DNA of 18,320 nt from JBDRHL01 sp043816955 (GTDB taxonomy: Bacteria; Planctomycetota; Phycisphaerae; Sedimentisphaerales; CAYZTY01): assembly GCA_043816955.1 (NCBI GenBank), contig JBDRHL010000243.1:1-18320 (forward strand). The letters are read 5' to 3'. The translations under genes were made by a program, and so were the position numbers. This document shows positions 1-6,144 of the stretch, in pieces. Below the pieces are notes generated by a model that did no database searches, was not told the DNA's origin, and saw nothing but the letters and a program-made list of their open reading frames with translations. Positions within the stretch are counted from its first letter, which is position 1, and each line of letters starts with the position of its first letter.

Positions 1-836
1 TTGAGGTATAAATCCATCTGGCCTGGCTCGAGGCCCGGTTTGAAATCTTTGATGTTCCCTATGAAATCGACGCTTTGCCAATTGCCTATTACGTCGGAAT
101 CATCTACAAATGGATAATCAATTTTGTCGATGATTCTCCCGTTTTCGTCAAGTGTGCTTGTTTGGGGGATATAAGAAGGACGCTCCAACGAGGGCTGTCC
201 CATTTTGCAGTATTCGTCAAACTGCTGTTTTGTTACTGCAATAGTCCGAACAAGCCGGAGGGTTTCATTTTCATCAAGCCTTTTTACGAGCGAATCTCTG
301 TAGGCAACTGAATCCACGCAGATATGGCCTATGAGGCAGGCATCTTTAATTTCTGTTCTGAAATGATGGGTTTTTGCGCCGTCGGCATGGCGGTTATAGA
401 AGGAATCCAGTAAATTTTTGGCAGTGTCTGTGAGGACGGGTGTTTTTCTTTTGAAGCTGATGATGTGTATCCTGTCGGAAATCCGGGGTGGTTTCAGAAA
501 AACAGCCAGCAGGACGGCGGCGATCAGGATTGTGAGAAGTAATGCTGCAAGAAGGATATACGGTATTTTTGTTTTTCGAATTTCACCAGTGACATCCTCC
601 CCGAGCAGCTCGGCATAATCAGAGGGCGGGCCCATTTCGATGATTATTTTCTGCATGTTTTCCCATGTCTGCTGATCTGGTACAAGCGAAGTGAATTTTT
701 CGTCGAGGTGGCTGGTGACATTTTCTATTATTTCATCCCGGCGGCGTCGTCTGGCTGATGCGAGAGCCTTTGTTACCTTTTGCAGATATTCAGCTTTTAT
801 TGTTTCCCATGTTTCTTTATTCGAGACTGTTGCCAT
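1..836 (-). CDS. HAAS-domain single-pass membrane protein, partner of PadR (3' end cut off by window edge)
   Basis: An open frame runs from an ATG at 836-834 leftwards to the window edge without a stop, about 278 codons. Residues about 9-80 are helical and charged, with a WETIKAEYLQKVTKAL start and a MGPPSDYAELLGE end, matching the HAAS (DUF1700-like) domain usually encoded beside PadR regulators. A single membrane span lies at about 91-113. The rest is probably extracytoplasmic and contains DYPFVDDSDVIGNWQSVDF, a motif I recall from sensor-like domains in BlaR-type and related proteins. An AAGGGG Shine-Dalgarno sequence lies about 7 nt upstream. The gene follows padR with a 125-nt gap that holds a hairpin. 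By analogy with PadR/HAAS pairs it may be a stress-response effector or sensor; the substrate is unknown. The domain call is fairly sure, the function is not. Confidence 0.75.
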   Translation of the reverse strand, partial: MATVSNKETWETIKAEYLQKVTKALASARRRRRDEIIENVTSHLDEKFTSLVPDQQTWENMQKIIIEMGPPSDYAELLGEDVTGEIRKTKIPYILLAALLLTILIAAVLLAVFLKPPRISDRIHIISFKRKTPVLTDTAKNLLDSFYNRHADGAKTHHFRTEIKDACLIGHICVDSVAYRDSLVKRLDENETLRLVRTIAVTKQQFDEYCKMGQPSLERPSYIPQTSTLDENGRIIDKIDYPFVDDSDVIGNWQSVDFIGNIKDFKPGLEPGQMDLYL

Positions 837-901
837 TTTGCTGTCCCCTTTGTCTTCTAAGCCGTTATTTTTTTGACGTTGATACTCAATATAAGAATAT
901 A

Positions 902-919
902 CGACACTTGAGAGTGTCG
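902..919 (-). other. perfect 7-bp hairpin between padR and the HAAS gene
   Basis: CGACACT and AGTGTCG form a perfect inverted repeat with a 4-nt loop in the padR to HAAS-gene gap. On the minus strand it is followed by a TATATTCTTATATT stretch rather than a clean U-run, so it is a poor intrinsic terminator. It may be an attenuator or an RNA-stabilising intercistronic hairpin. A TATAAT box on the minus strand (938-943) just upstream could give the HAAS gene an extra promoter; its -35 (TTAGTC, 16-nt spacer) is weak. Confidence 0.45.
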
Positions 920-961
920 CACACAAATAAAAGAACGATTATACCCAGCACAATTATCTGA

Positions 962-1315
962 CTAACTTTGAATTTCATTGGTAAACTTCCCCTGGCGAAT
1001 AACCTGGATATTCTCAATCATTTTGTCCCAATGCTTATTCATATCAGCCAGGATTTCTTTTCCAAGGCTGGTTAGCTTGAAAAATTTTCTCGGCGGGCCG
1101 TCGGGTGAAGTTTCTGTGTAGCTTGTAACGAGGCTGTCGGCTTCGAGGCGTGCGAGGATGGGGTAGATGTTTCCTTCACGGATTTTCAGGCCTGGAATCT
1201 GTTTTAGTTTCTGAACCATCTGGTAGCCGTGGAATTCGCCGTGCCGGAGAAAATTCAGAATGACTATATCCAGCAGGCCTTTGCGCAGCTGAGTTTGCCA
1301 GTTATTCAGGTCCAT
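962..1315 (-). CDS. PadR-family transcriptional regulator
   Basis: A 117-residue PadR winged-helix protein. It has the typical N-terminal helix (LRKGLLDIVILNFL), the HGYQMVQKL helix, the GNIYPILARLEADSLV recognition region, and a wing with the PPRKFFKLTSLGKE signature. The short C-terminal helix is the expected dimerisation helix of the small (s2-type) PadR class. I chose ATG 1315 because GGAG lies 5 nt upstream and family members start close to this point. An ATG at 1345 would add ten residues (MSQHPDHGAE) and would be almost leaderless from the promoter at 1351-1382. The operator palindrome in its own promoter points to autorepression, and the HAAS gene downstream is the likely co-regulated partner. 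The inducer cannot be seen from sequence. Confidence 0.93.
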   Translation of the reverse strand: MDLNNWQTQLRKGLLDIVILNFLRHGEFHGYQMVQKLKQIPGLKIREGNIYPILARLEADSLVTSYTETSPDGPPRKFFKLTSLGKEILADMNKHWDKMIENIQVIRQGKFTNEIQS

Positions 1316-1350
1316 TTCGGCTCCATGATCAGGATGTTGGGACATTATGC

Positions 1351-1382
1351 AGTATACTATATTGCGATATAGTAAAAGTCAA
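1351..1382 (-). promoter_or_regulatory. padR promoter with embedded palindromic operator
   Basis: TACTATATTGCGATATAGTA (1355-1374) has two perfect 8-bp inverted arms around a 4-nt spacer. On the minus strand a TTGACT -35 box (1377-1382) lies on its upstream side. TATAGT (1356-1361, 15-nt spacer) and TATACT (1351-1356, 20-nt spacer) are candidate -10 boxes overlapping its downstream arm. A repressor here would block RNA polymerase. The position just upstream of padR fits PadR autoregulation; binding by PadR is inferred from position and from the AT-rich palindromes known for the family. Confidence 0.75.
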
Positions 1383-1545
1383 GACTTTTTTTCATGTTTT
1401 TTCGCATTTTTTGGGATTTTCACAGGCGATTGAGGGGGTAGCTGAGGAATGTCCGGCGGATATCAGGGGGCTTTCGGGAATATCCTTTTTTGAGGGTATT
1501 TGAGGATCATCAAGGGGGATATTGAGATAGATTTTGCCGGTCTTT

Positions 1546-2061
1546 TCATTTTTTCTCCGTCGGGTCGAATGTTTTTGGTGGGTGAGGCGATTTGTTTTTA
1601 TTATAAGCGTTTACGGCCAATAAATACAAAATAATAAGCGGGATAAAGGATATTTCGCAGACCAGTTCGAGCTGGCCATGAGTAAGCAGTCCCCAGAGGG
1701 GCTTTGCGCCTGCGGGGTAGAAGATTCGCACATCCCAATGATAGATCGCATCAATGAGGATATGAGTCCAGACGCCGAGGATGCCTGAGATGAGCATTTT
1801 CCAGAAGCGGGGGGTGTAGGGTATTCGCAGCAGGTGCATTGCGCGAACGAGCCAAGGGCTAAGCAGGTAGGCCAGGACGGCCCAAGAGGAGCCGGCAAGA
1901 GCGCCGAAGAGCAATGTATGACAACAGGCGTGACGGCGTAAGATCAGAACTTCGATGTCAACGATAATGTTGGCGAGCAGGAAAACAGGCACATCCAGCC
2001 ACTTGCGCAAAGCAAAAGCTATGCAGCCGCTGGGCCCAAAATGATAAGGAGTAAACGGCAT
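1546..2061 (-). CDS. small polytopic membrane protein, possible YdjM-like metal-dependent hydrolase
   Basis: A 171-residue protein with about four hydrophobic segments (around 22-41, 48-68, 88-104 and 133-151) and a basic, Pro-rich cytoplasmic tail. Conserved-looking polar residues lie in or next to the membrane: H7, D35, H48, then H100, D104 and H108 spaced every four residues. This resembles the His/Asp pattern of YdjM-type inner-membrane putative hydrolases (PF04307-like). The MPFTPYHFGPSG start is one I associate with hypothetical proteins of Planctomycetota and relatives. The Shine-Dalgarno is weak. It lies 93 bp downstream of hldD in the same direction and may be transcribed with it. 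The family link is moderate and the activity is unproven. Confidence 0.7.
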   Translation of the reverse strand: MPFTPYHFGPSGCIAFALRKWLDVPVFLLANIIVDIEVLILRRHACCHTLLFGALAGSSWAVLAYLLSPWLVRAMHLLRIPYTPRFWKMLISGILGVWTHILIDAIYHWDVRIFYPAGAKPLWGLLTHGQLELVCEISFIPLIILYLLAVNAYNKNKSPHPPKTFDPTEKK

Positions 2062-2154
2062 AACTTACAGGCTATACGATTTTTTGTCGGTAAGGTTTTA
2101 TCGTTTTTTATAGCTACCAAAAGGAGATTAGAAAAAGCGATGTTTTGGGGTATT

Positions 2155-3132
2155 CTAGCTGCCGCTGAGGTATTCGTTTTTCTGCAGGTAGTTCTGTATA
2201 TAGTCTTTTATCGCGTCTTCGAGGGAGGTAATGTCTTTGCTGTAGCCTGCGCTGCAGAGTTTGGTGATGTCGGCTTGGGTGAAATACTGGTATCTGTCGC
2301 GGAGTACTTCCGGCATGTCGATATATTCGATATTTTCCTTTTTACCCATGGCGGCGAAGGTCGCTTTGGCGAGATCGTTCCAGCTTCTGGCTTTTGCGGT
2401 GCCGATGTTGAAGATGCCGGCTGGATGAGGATTATCAAGAAAGAACAATGTCATGTCGACGGCGTCCTTGACGTAGATGAAGTCCCGCATCTGCCTGCCG
2501 TCGGCGTATTCGGGGTTGTAAGACTTGAAAAGGCGCACCTTGCCGGCAGAATTTATCTGCTGGAAGGCTTTTATCACGAAGCTTCGCATGTGCCCTTTGT
2601 GATATTCGTTTGGGCCGAAGACGTTGAAATATTTAAGAACGACGATTCTTTTGAGAATACCTGTACGTTTTGCCCAGAGGTCAAAGAGATGTTTGGAACG
2701 GCCGTACAAATTCAAAGGCACAAGTTTTTCGAGCATCGCGTGGTCGTCGGAAAAGCCGACGGAGCCGTCGCCATATGTAGCGGCGCTGGAAGCACAGATA
2801 AAGCGAATTTTCCTTTCGACAGCGAATTCGGCGAGGATTCTGCTGTAGTCGTAGTTGTTTTTTTGGAGGTAGGAGCGGTCCTGGACGGTTGTATCAGAGC
2901 AGGCGCCCATATGAAAGATCGCATTGATTTTGTCGGGGGTTTTTGCGGCGAGAACTCTTTCGAGCCAGTCGTCTTTTTCGATATAATCAGCGAAGATTAG
3001 TTTGCGCAGATTGCCGTTTTTTTCAGCGGAGAGGGGTTCGTCCACGATGAGGATGTCGGTTATTCGGCGGTGGTTGAGCGCAGCAACCAGAGCAGAACCG
3101 ATGAAGCCGGCTGCTCCTGTGACTATGTACAT
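2155..3132 (-). CDS. hldD: ADP-L-glycero-D-manno-heptose 6-epimerase
   Basis: A 325-residue short-chain dehydrogenase/reductase (extended type). It converts ADP-D-glycero-D-manno-heptose to the L-glycero form, the last step in making the heptose donor for lipopolysaccharide core or other surface glycans. Visible signatures are the TGAAGFIGS dinucleotide loop (5-13), HMGACSDTT (74-82), SSAATYG (115-121), the catalytic pair Y143 and K147 in YGRSK, and FNVFGPNEYHKGHMRS with K179, which corresponds to the second catalytic Lys of E. coli HldD. MRDFIYVKDAV and the C-terminal YQYFTQADI also match. Length equals the family norm (about 310-330). AGGGAGG lies about 8 nt upstream of the ATG. The other heptose genes (hldE, gmhA, gmhB) are not in the window. 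This supports a Gram-negative-type envelope. Confidence 0.96.
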   Translation of the reverse strand: MYIVTGAAGFIGSALVAALNHRRITDILIVDEPLSAEKNGNLRKLIFADYIEKDDWLERVLAAKTPDKINAIFHMGACSDTTVQDRSYLQKNNYDYSRILAEFAVERKIRFICASSAATYGDGSVGFSDDHAMLEKLVPLNLYGRSKHLFDLWAKRTGILKRIVVLKYFNVFGPNEYHKGHMRSFVIKAFQQINSAGKVRLFKSYNPEYADGRQMRDFIYVKDAVDMTLFFLDNPHPAGIFNIGTAKARSWNDLAKATFAAMGKKENIEYIDMPEVLRDRYQYFTQADITKLCSAGYSKDITSLEDAIKDYIQNYLQKNEYLSGS

Positions 3133-3181
3133 AGCGTGCCTCCCTGAAGCGGTGGTGTTGCGAAGACATTATGCCTGCTAA

Positions 3182-3210
3182 AGCTTAATCGAGTCGTCTG
3201 CGGCTGTCAA
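3182..3210 (-). promoter_or_regulatory. hldD promoter
   Basis: On the minus strand a perfect TTGACA (3205-3210) is separated by 17 nt from TAAGCT (3182-3187). The predicted start gives a leader of roughly 40 nt that contains the AGGGAGG ribosome-binding site of hldD. Confidence 0.6.
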
Positions 3211-3222
3211 ATGTAAGCGCAG

Positions 3223-3459
3223 AAAAAACCCGCATTAAGGGATAAATATGTTTGCCCCCACCTAAGTCCAAGGCAAGGTCAGCACAAAGCAATGTAGCTG
3301 GCGATAGCCAGTATCAGGATGCGTTTCTTGGTTGACATAAACGGAAGCCACACCATGTAATAAAATTTCGGTAAACTCTTCATTACCCTACTCCCCAAAG
3401 CCAGATCACCATTTTTGCACAAACAGACACCCGAAGTCTTTAGCAGGTGTTTGCTGCCC
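3223..3459 (-). ncRNA. candidate structured small RNA, or leader/mRNA of a small peptide
   Basis: The 456-bp gap between hldD and the GH94 gene carries a strong promoter (3463-3491) whose start falls on a run of G (3457-3459). The RNA would begin with a bulged hairpin at 3417-3457 (GCA-CAAAC-ACC pairing with GGT-GTTTG-TGC). Next come a GGTAA/TTACC hairpin (3370-3387) and a perfect CTGGC/GCCAG hairpin with a TATC loop (3298-3311). A run of six U (3223-3228) after a weak 3-bp CCC/GGG stem is the only terminator-like signal before the hldD promoter. I do not recognise a known RNA family. The remainder of the gap (3492-3588) shows nothing beyond one arm of an inverted repeat. Confidence 0.4.
3279..3383 (-). 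CDS. possible 34-residue hydrophobic small protein
   Basis: An ATG at 3383 is preceded by GGGGAG at 7-nt spacing (3391-3396) and opens a 34-codon frame. The peptide has an aromatic hydrophobic stretch (FYYMVWLPFM), a basic STKKR hinge, then a second hydrophobic stretch (ILILAIASYIALC). This size and pattern resemble membrane-active small proteins, including type I toxin peptides, but no family is recognised. The start codon lies inside the GGTAA/TTACC hairpin, so translation could be structure-controlled. A longer frame starting at 3461 is unlikely because that ATG lies upstream of the predicted transcription start. It may be a chance frame in a structured RNA. Confidence 0.3.
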   Translation of the reverse strand: MKSLPKFYYMVWLPFMSTKKRILILAIASYIALC

Positions 3460-3462
3460 ATT

Positions 3463-3491
3463 ATTATAGCATAGTTGCCCGGTCAAAACAA
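3463..3491 (-). promoter_or_regulatory. strong sigma70-type promoter of the small transcription unit
   Basis: On the minus strand TTGTTT (3486-3491), a 17-nt spacer and a perfect TATAAT (3463-3468) form a near-consensus promoter. It points into the gap upstream of hldD. The predicted start is about 3457-3459 on G residues. Confidence 0.6.
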
Positions 3492-3500
3492 GAGCCGGGC
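3477..3500. repeat. GCCCGG/CCGGGC inverted repeat flanking a -35 box
   Basis: Two perfect 6-bp arms (3477-3482 and 3495-3500) enclose 12 nt that contain the -35 of the adjacent promoter. It could be an operator, or the stem of a transcription stop for the GH94 gene, which ends 90 bp upstream. No U-run follows on either strand, so termination is not obvious. Confidence 0.4.
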
Positions 3501-3588
3501 TGGTTAATTCAGCATAACCGCTTGCTAAAGAGATAGTTATATACAACAAAAGCACCTGTTTTTTTGCCCTGCTGAGACGGCGAATACT

Positions 3589-5952
3589 TCATTTTTCAAT
3601 CAAACAGGTTATTTGATGTCTTTTACCATCGGCAAGTGAAGGTATTATATCGCCTTGAATCGGCTTTCCATCTAATCGGAGAGTTACTTTTCCTTTGCAG
3701 ATGCCGGCTGGTTTTGTGATGGTAACATCATACCATGCGTTGCGAAAGTATCGGGAGATCTTTGCATGCTTCCAGTCAGGCGGCAGCGTGGGGTCGATTT
3801 TGAGCCCTTCGTGTTCTGCCCGGACACCGTAGAGCCATTCCACGACGGCTTGCAGGACCCAGTCGGCAGTAGCAGTCCACCAGCCGACGTAGCTCCAGCC
3901 CGGCCAAGGCCAGCCGGGTCCTGCATATGCGTTGACACAACAGAAAGGTTCAGCTCCTGTCTGGCTTGCGGGCAGGTAACGCTCCGCTGGTATGATTTTC
4001 CGGAGGGTTTCGTATGCTTCGGAGCCGTTGCCGAGCATCAAATCGGCCATGATCTTAAATGTTGCGGCATGAACATAAACAGCATCGGATTCGGAGGAAC
4101 CGATTGTTATCCTGCCGATTTCAGGATCATATTTTTCATATCGCGGCGTGTAAAGCAAGGGACCTGCCGGTGTTGCCAGATACTGCTCAACGGCCTTGAA
4201 GGCAGATTTGATTCTCTCCGGCGGAGCGGTGCATGAAATCACCGCCCAGGATTGCGGATTAAGGAACATCTTGCCGCCATCGGGACATTTAGCTGAACCG
4301 ATTATCTGGCCTTTGTCGTTATAGCCCTTAAGATACCAGTTGCCGTCCCATGCGGTATCATTTATTGTTTTTCGCAACTGGTCGTAGCGTTTTTTGTACT
4401 CCTCCATGCTCTGGGGTTTGCTGATAACCTTTGCAAGTTCGATCATTCTCAGCAGCGCCCAGCAGTATGCCTGAGTCAACCAGACGGATTCACCTTTTCC
4501 TCTGAGCCCGGCGCGATTCATGCTGTCAAGCCAGTCACCGTGACCGATCAGGCACAAGCCATGCGAACCTCTTTGCTGCCAGAGATAGTCGATGGCCAGA
4601 TCGGCATGGGTCCAGACATCGGCCTGTTTTTCGCTATCGATAAAGGGGGAATTTTCCTTGAGGAATTGATAATCACCGGTTTCCCGCAGATACGCATCGA
4701 GTCCGTATATGAGCCAGAAGCAACTGTCGCGATAGTCCCGCCAGTCGGTTTTGCCAAAAGGCACGTTGCTCCACTGCCTGGGGGCATGGCCGTTACTTTT
4801 CTGGTGCTTCACGGCTTCGATAATCATTTTCTTTGCCCGGCAGGCATCGAGGAGCCGCAACCCTGCTGAATCCTGCATAACATCGCGATAGCCCTTATCC
4901 ATTGCCCATCGCGTCCAGCGGGCGTTTTGAATGACCTGCCACTTCAGCCAGGTGTCACAGAACCGTGTCAGGTTTTCTATAGGCGCCTGAATATGCTGCT
5001 TTGCGAAAACCTCAGTCATGCCGGCTTTAACCTTTTCAAGGTTTTTTTCGAACAGGGCGACATCATTATTATACTTCGGGACAATCGTGTTTAGCGCCGC
5101 TACATTCTCAGCGACACCCACAGCGAACATTATTTTTATGCTCCGGCTGGGGGGCAGTTCGATATTTACTCTCACTGCACCGCAGGTTGTTCCAAGCTCA
5201 GGGCCTTGGGTGCAAAAGCATTTTCCTCGTCTGACAGCCTCAGGCTGAGAGACAGATCCGAGTGTACCGATGAAGGCCAGACGTCTGCAATCATAGTCGA
5301 GTATCCGCTCGGTCGCCGTGATGAAGCCGGTCTGGCAGAAACGATACTCCGGCGGAACGTTCAAATCCGCAACCAAGGCATTTATATCCTTGTTGAATCC
5401 GGCGTATATTGTTTTGCCCCATTCATTTGTGGCTCCGCCGAATTTCCACTCCAGGTACATGAAACAATCAAAGATTTGTTTTTCCTTTGAGTGATTTGTC
5501 AACTCCAGCAGGTGCAATTCAGTATTTTCGTCCGGACAGACCAGTGTTGCGAGCCGGCTGGAGGTGTCGCCGAAACGGAGTTTCCACTCCATCGTGCCGG
5601 GTGAGTAAACACAACTGTATCCGGAATACTCGCCAAGCTCGGCATGGACCGGATAAATGGTCGGAGAGAAGAGCCGGCTGGTATGACGATTACGGATATA
5701 GAAAAACCTGCCGTAGTTGGTCTCATCAAAGTCAGTATGAGGGGTAACCAGATTACCGCTTACACTTTTGTAGCATGAGAAACCCGATCCGAGTTGCGTT
5801 ATACTCAGCAGATATTCGTCATTACTGAGCAGATTTGCCCAAGGCCTGGGTGTTCCCGGATCGTTTAATTCAAAACTGAAATCATCGAGAAAATGGCCAT
5901 ATTCATCTTTCTGTCTATCTTCCCTTGGGGATTTAAGGGATGCTACAGTCAT
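3589..5952 (-). CDS. GH94-family (GT36-like) carbohydrate phosphorylase, substrate unknown
   Basis: A 787-residue protein with the layout of the cellobiose/chitobiose phosphorylase family: N-terminal beta-sandwich (about 1-290), helical linker, (alpha/alpha)6 barrel (about 330-710) and a C-terminal beta cap. Signatures include GYRDVMQDS (354-362), HGDWLD (Asp473 and Asp476, the family's DWxD catalytic region), GKGESVWL, a HAATFKIMADLMLG helix and the EGLKIDPTLPPDW C-terminal block. Such enzymes split a beta-glycoside with phosphate to give a sugar 1-phosphate in the cytoplasm; no signal peptide is seen. The usual DWND reads DWLD here and the NGGIWCHAN region is changed to SESDAVYVHAA, so the substrate may be unusual. 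GGAG precedes the ATG by 5 nt. The gene is divergent from a Gfo/Idh/MocA oxidoreductase, which suggests joint sugar catabolism. Confidence 0.85.
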   Translation of the reverse strand: MTVASLKSPREDRQKDEYGHFLDDFSFELNDPGTPRPWANLLSNDEYLLSITQLGSGFSCYKSVSGNLVTPHTDFDETNYGRFFYIRNRHTSRLFSPTIYPVHAELGEYSGYSCVYSPGTMEWKLRFGDTSSRLATLVCPDENTELHLLELTNHSKEKQIFDCFMYLEWKFGGATNEWGKTIYAGFNKDINALVADLNVPPEYRFCQTGFITATERILDYDCRRLAFIGTLGSVSQPEAVRRGKCFCTQGPELGTTCGAVRVNIELPPSRSIKIMFAVGVAENVAALNTIVPKYNNDVALFEKNLEKVKAGMTEVFAKQHIQAPIENLTRFCDTWLKWQVIQNARWTRWAMDKGYRDVMQDSAGLRLLDACRAKKMIIEAVKHQKSNGHAPRQWSNVPFGKTDWRDYRDSCFWLIYGLDAYLRETGDYQFLKENSPFIDSEKQADVWTHADLAIDYLWQQRGSHGLCLIGHGDWLDSMNRAGLRGKGESVWLTQAYCWALLRMIELAKVISKPQSMEEYKKRYDQLRKTINDTAWDGNWYLKGYNDKGQIIGSAKCPDGGKMFLNPQSWAVISCTAPPERIKSAFKAVEQYLATPAGPLLYTPRYEKYDPEIGRITIGSSESDAVYVHAATFKIMADLMLGNGSEAYETLRKIIPAERYLPASQTGAEPFCCVNAYAGPGWPWPGWSYVGWWTATADWVLQAVVEWLYGVRAEHEGLKIDPTLPPDWKHAKISRYFRNAWYDVTITKPAGICKGKVTLRLDGKPIQGDIIPSLADGKRHQITCLIEK

Positions 5953-5994
5953 GCTAACTCCAAGACCAACAACAGAAGAAGTCCTTGAACATCC

Positions 5995-6039
5995 GAAAAT
6001 GTGAAAATACCATTTTCCAGAGGAATTTTCAAAGAAAAT
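5995..6039. repeat. cluster of five GAAAAT hexamers in the divergent promoter gap
   Basis: GAAAAT occurs at 5995, 6003 and 6034, and its complement ATTTTC at 6012 and 6025, so five copies fall within 45 bp between the GH94 and Gfo/Idh/MocA start codons. The arrangement of two direct copies, two inverted and one direct looks like a multi-site regulator-binding region. Low-complexity AT richness could produce some of it. The AraC protein encoded at 7456-8220 is a possible binder, by inference only. Confidence 0.45.
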
Positions 6040-6074
6040 ATTATGTCAGTTACGGGAAAAATATTTTGGCCTTT

Positions 6075-6099
6075 TTCTGTGAACAGAATCTGGTATACT
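6075..6099 (+). promoter_or_regulatory. palindromic operator candidate next to the -10 box of the Gfo/Idh/MocA gene
   Basis: TTCTGTGAACAGAA (6075-6088) is a perfect 14-bp palindrome lying 5 bp upstream of a TATACT -10 box (6094-6099). No good -35 box is seen at the correct distance; TTGGCC (6066-6071) has a 22-nt spacer. The site therefore overlaps where polymerase would sit, consistent with repressor or activator control. The downstream ATG is at 6145 with a clear ribosome-binding site. Confidence 0.5.
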
Positions 6100-6144
6100 A
6101 ACGCGTTTTAGTCCAAGCAGTTTTTTACCAAAGGAGATTTTTAT

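Noticed and set aside
2041..3000. A 319-codon open frame on the plus strand antisense to hldD
   Set aside because: It is the complement of a clear hldD gene, has no recognisable domain, and its composition (runs of V, F, G, E) is typical of a shadow frame.
3279..3461. A 60-codon frame on the minus strand
   Set aside because: Its ATG lies upstream of the start predicted from the promoter at 3463-3491 and has no ribosome-binding site; only the internal 34-codon frame from 3383 was kept as a candidate.
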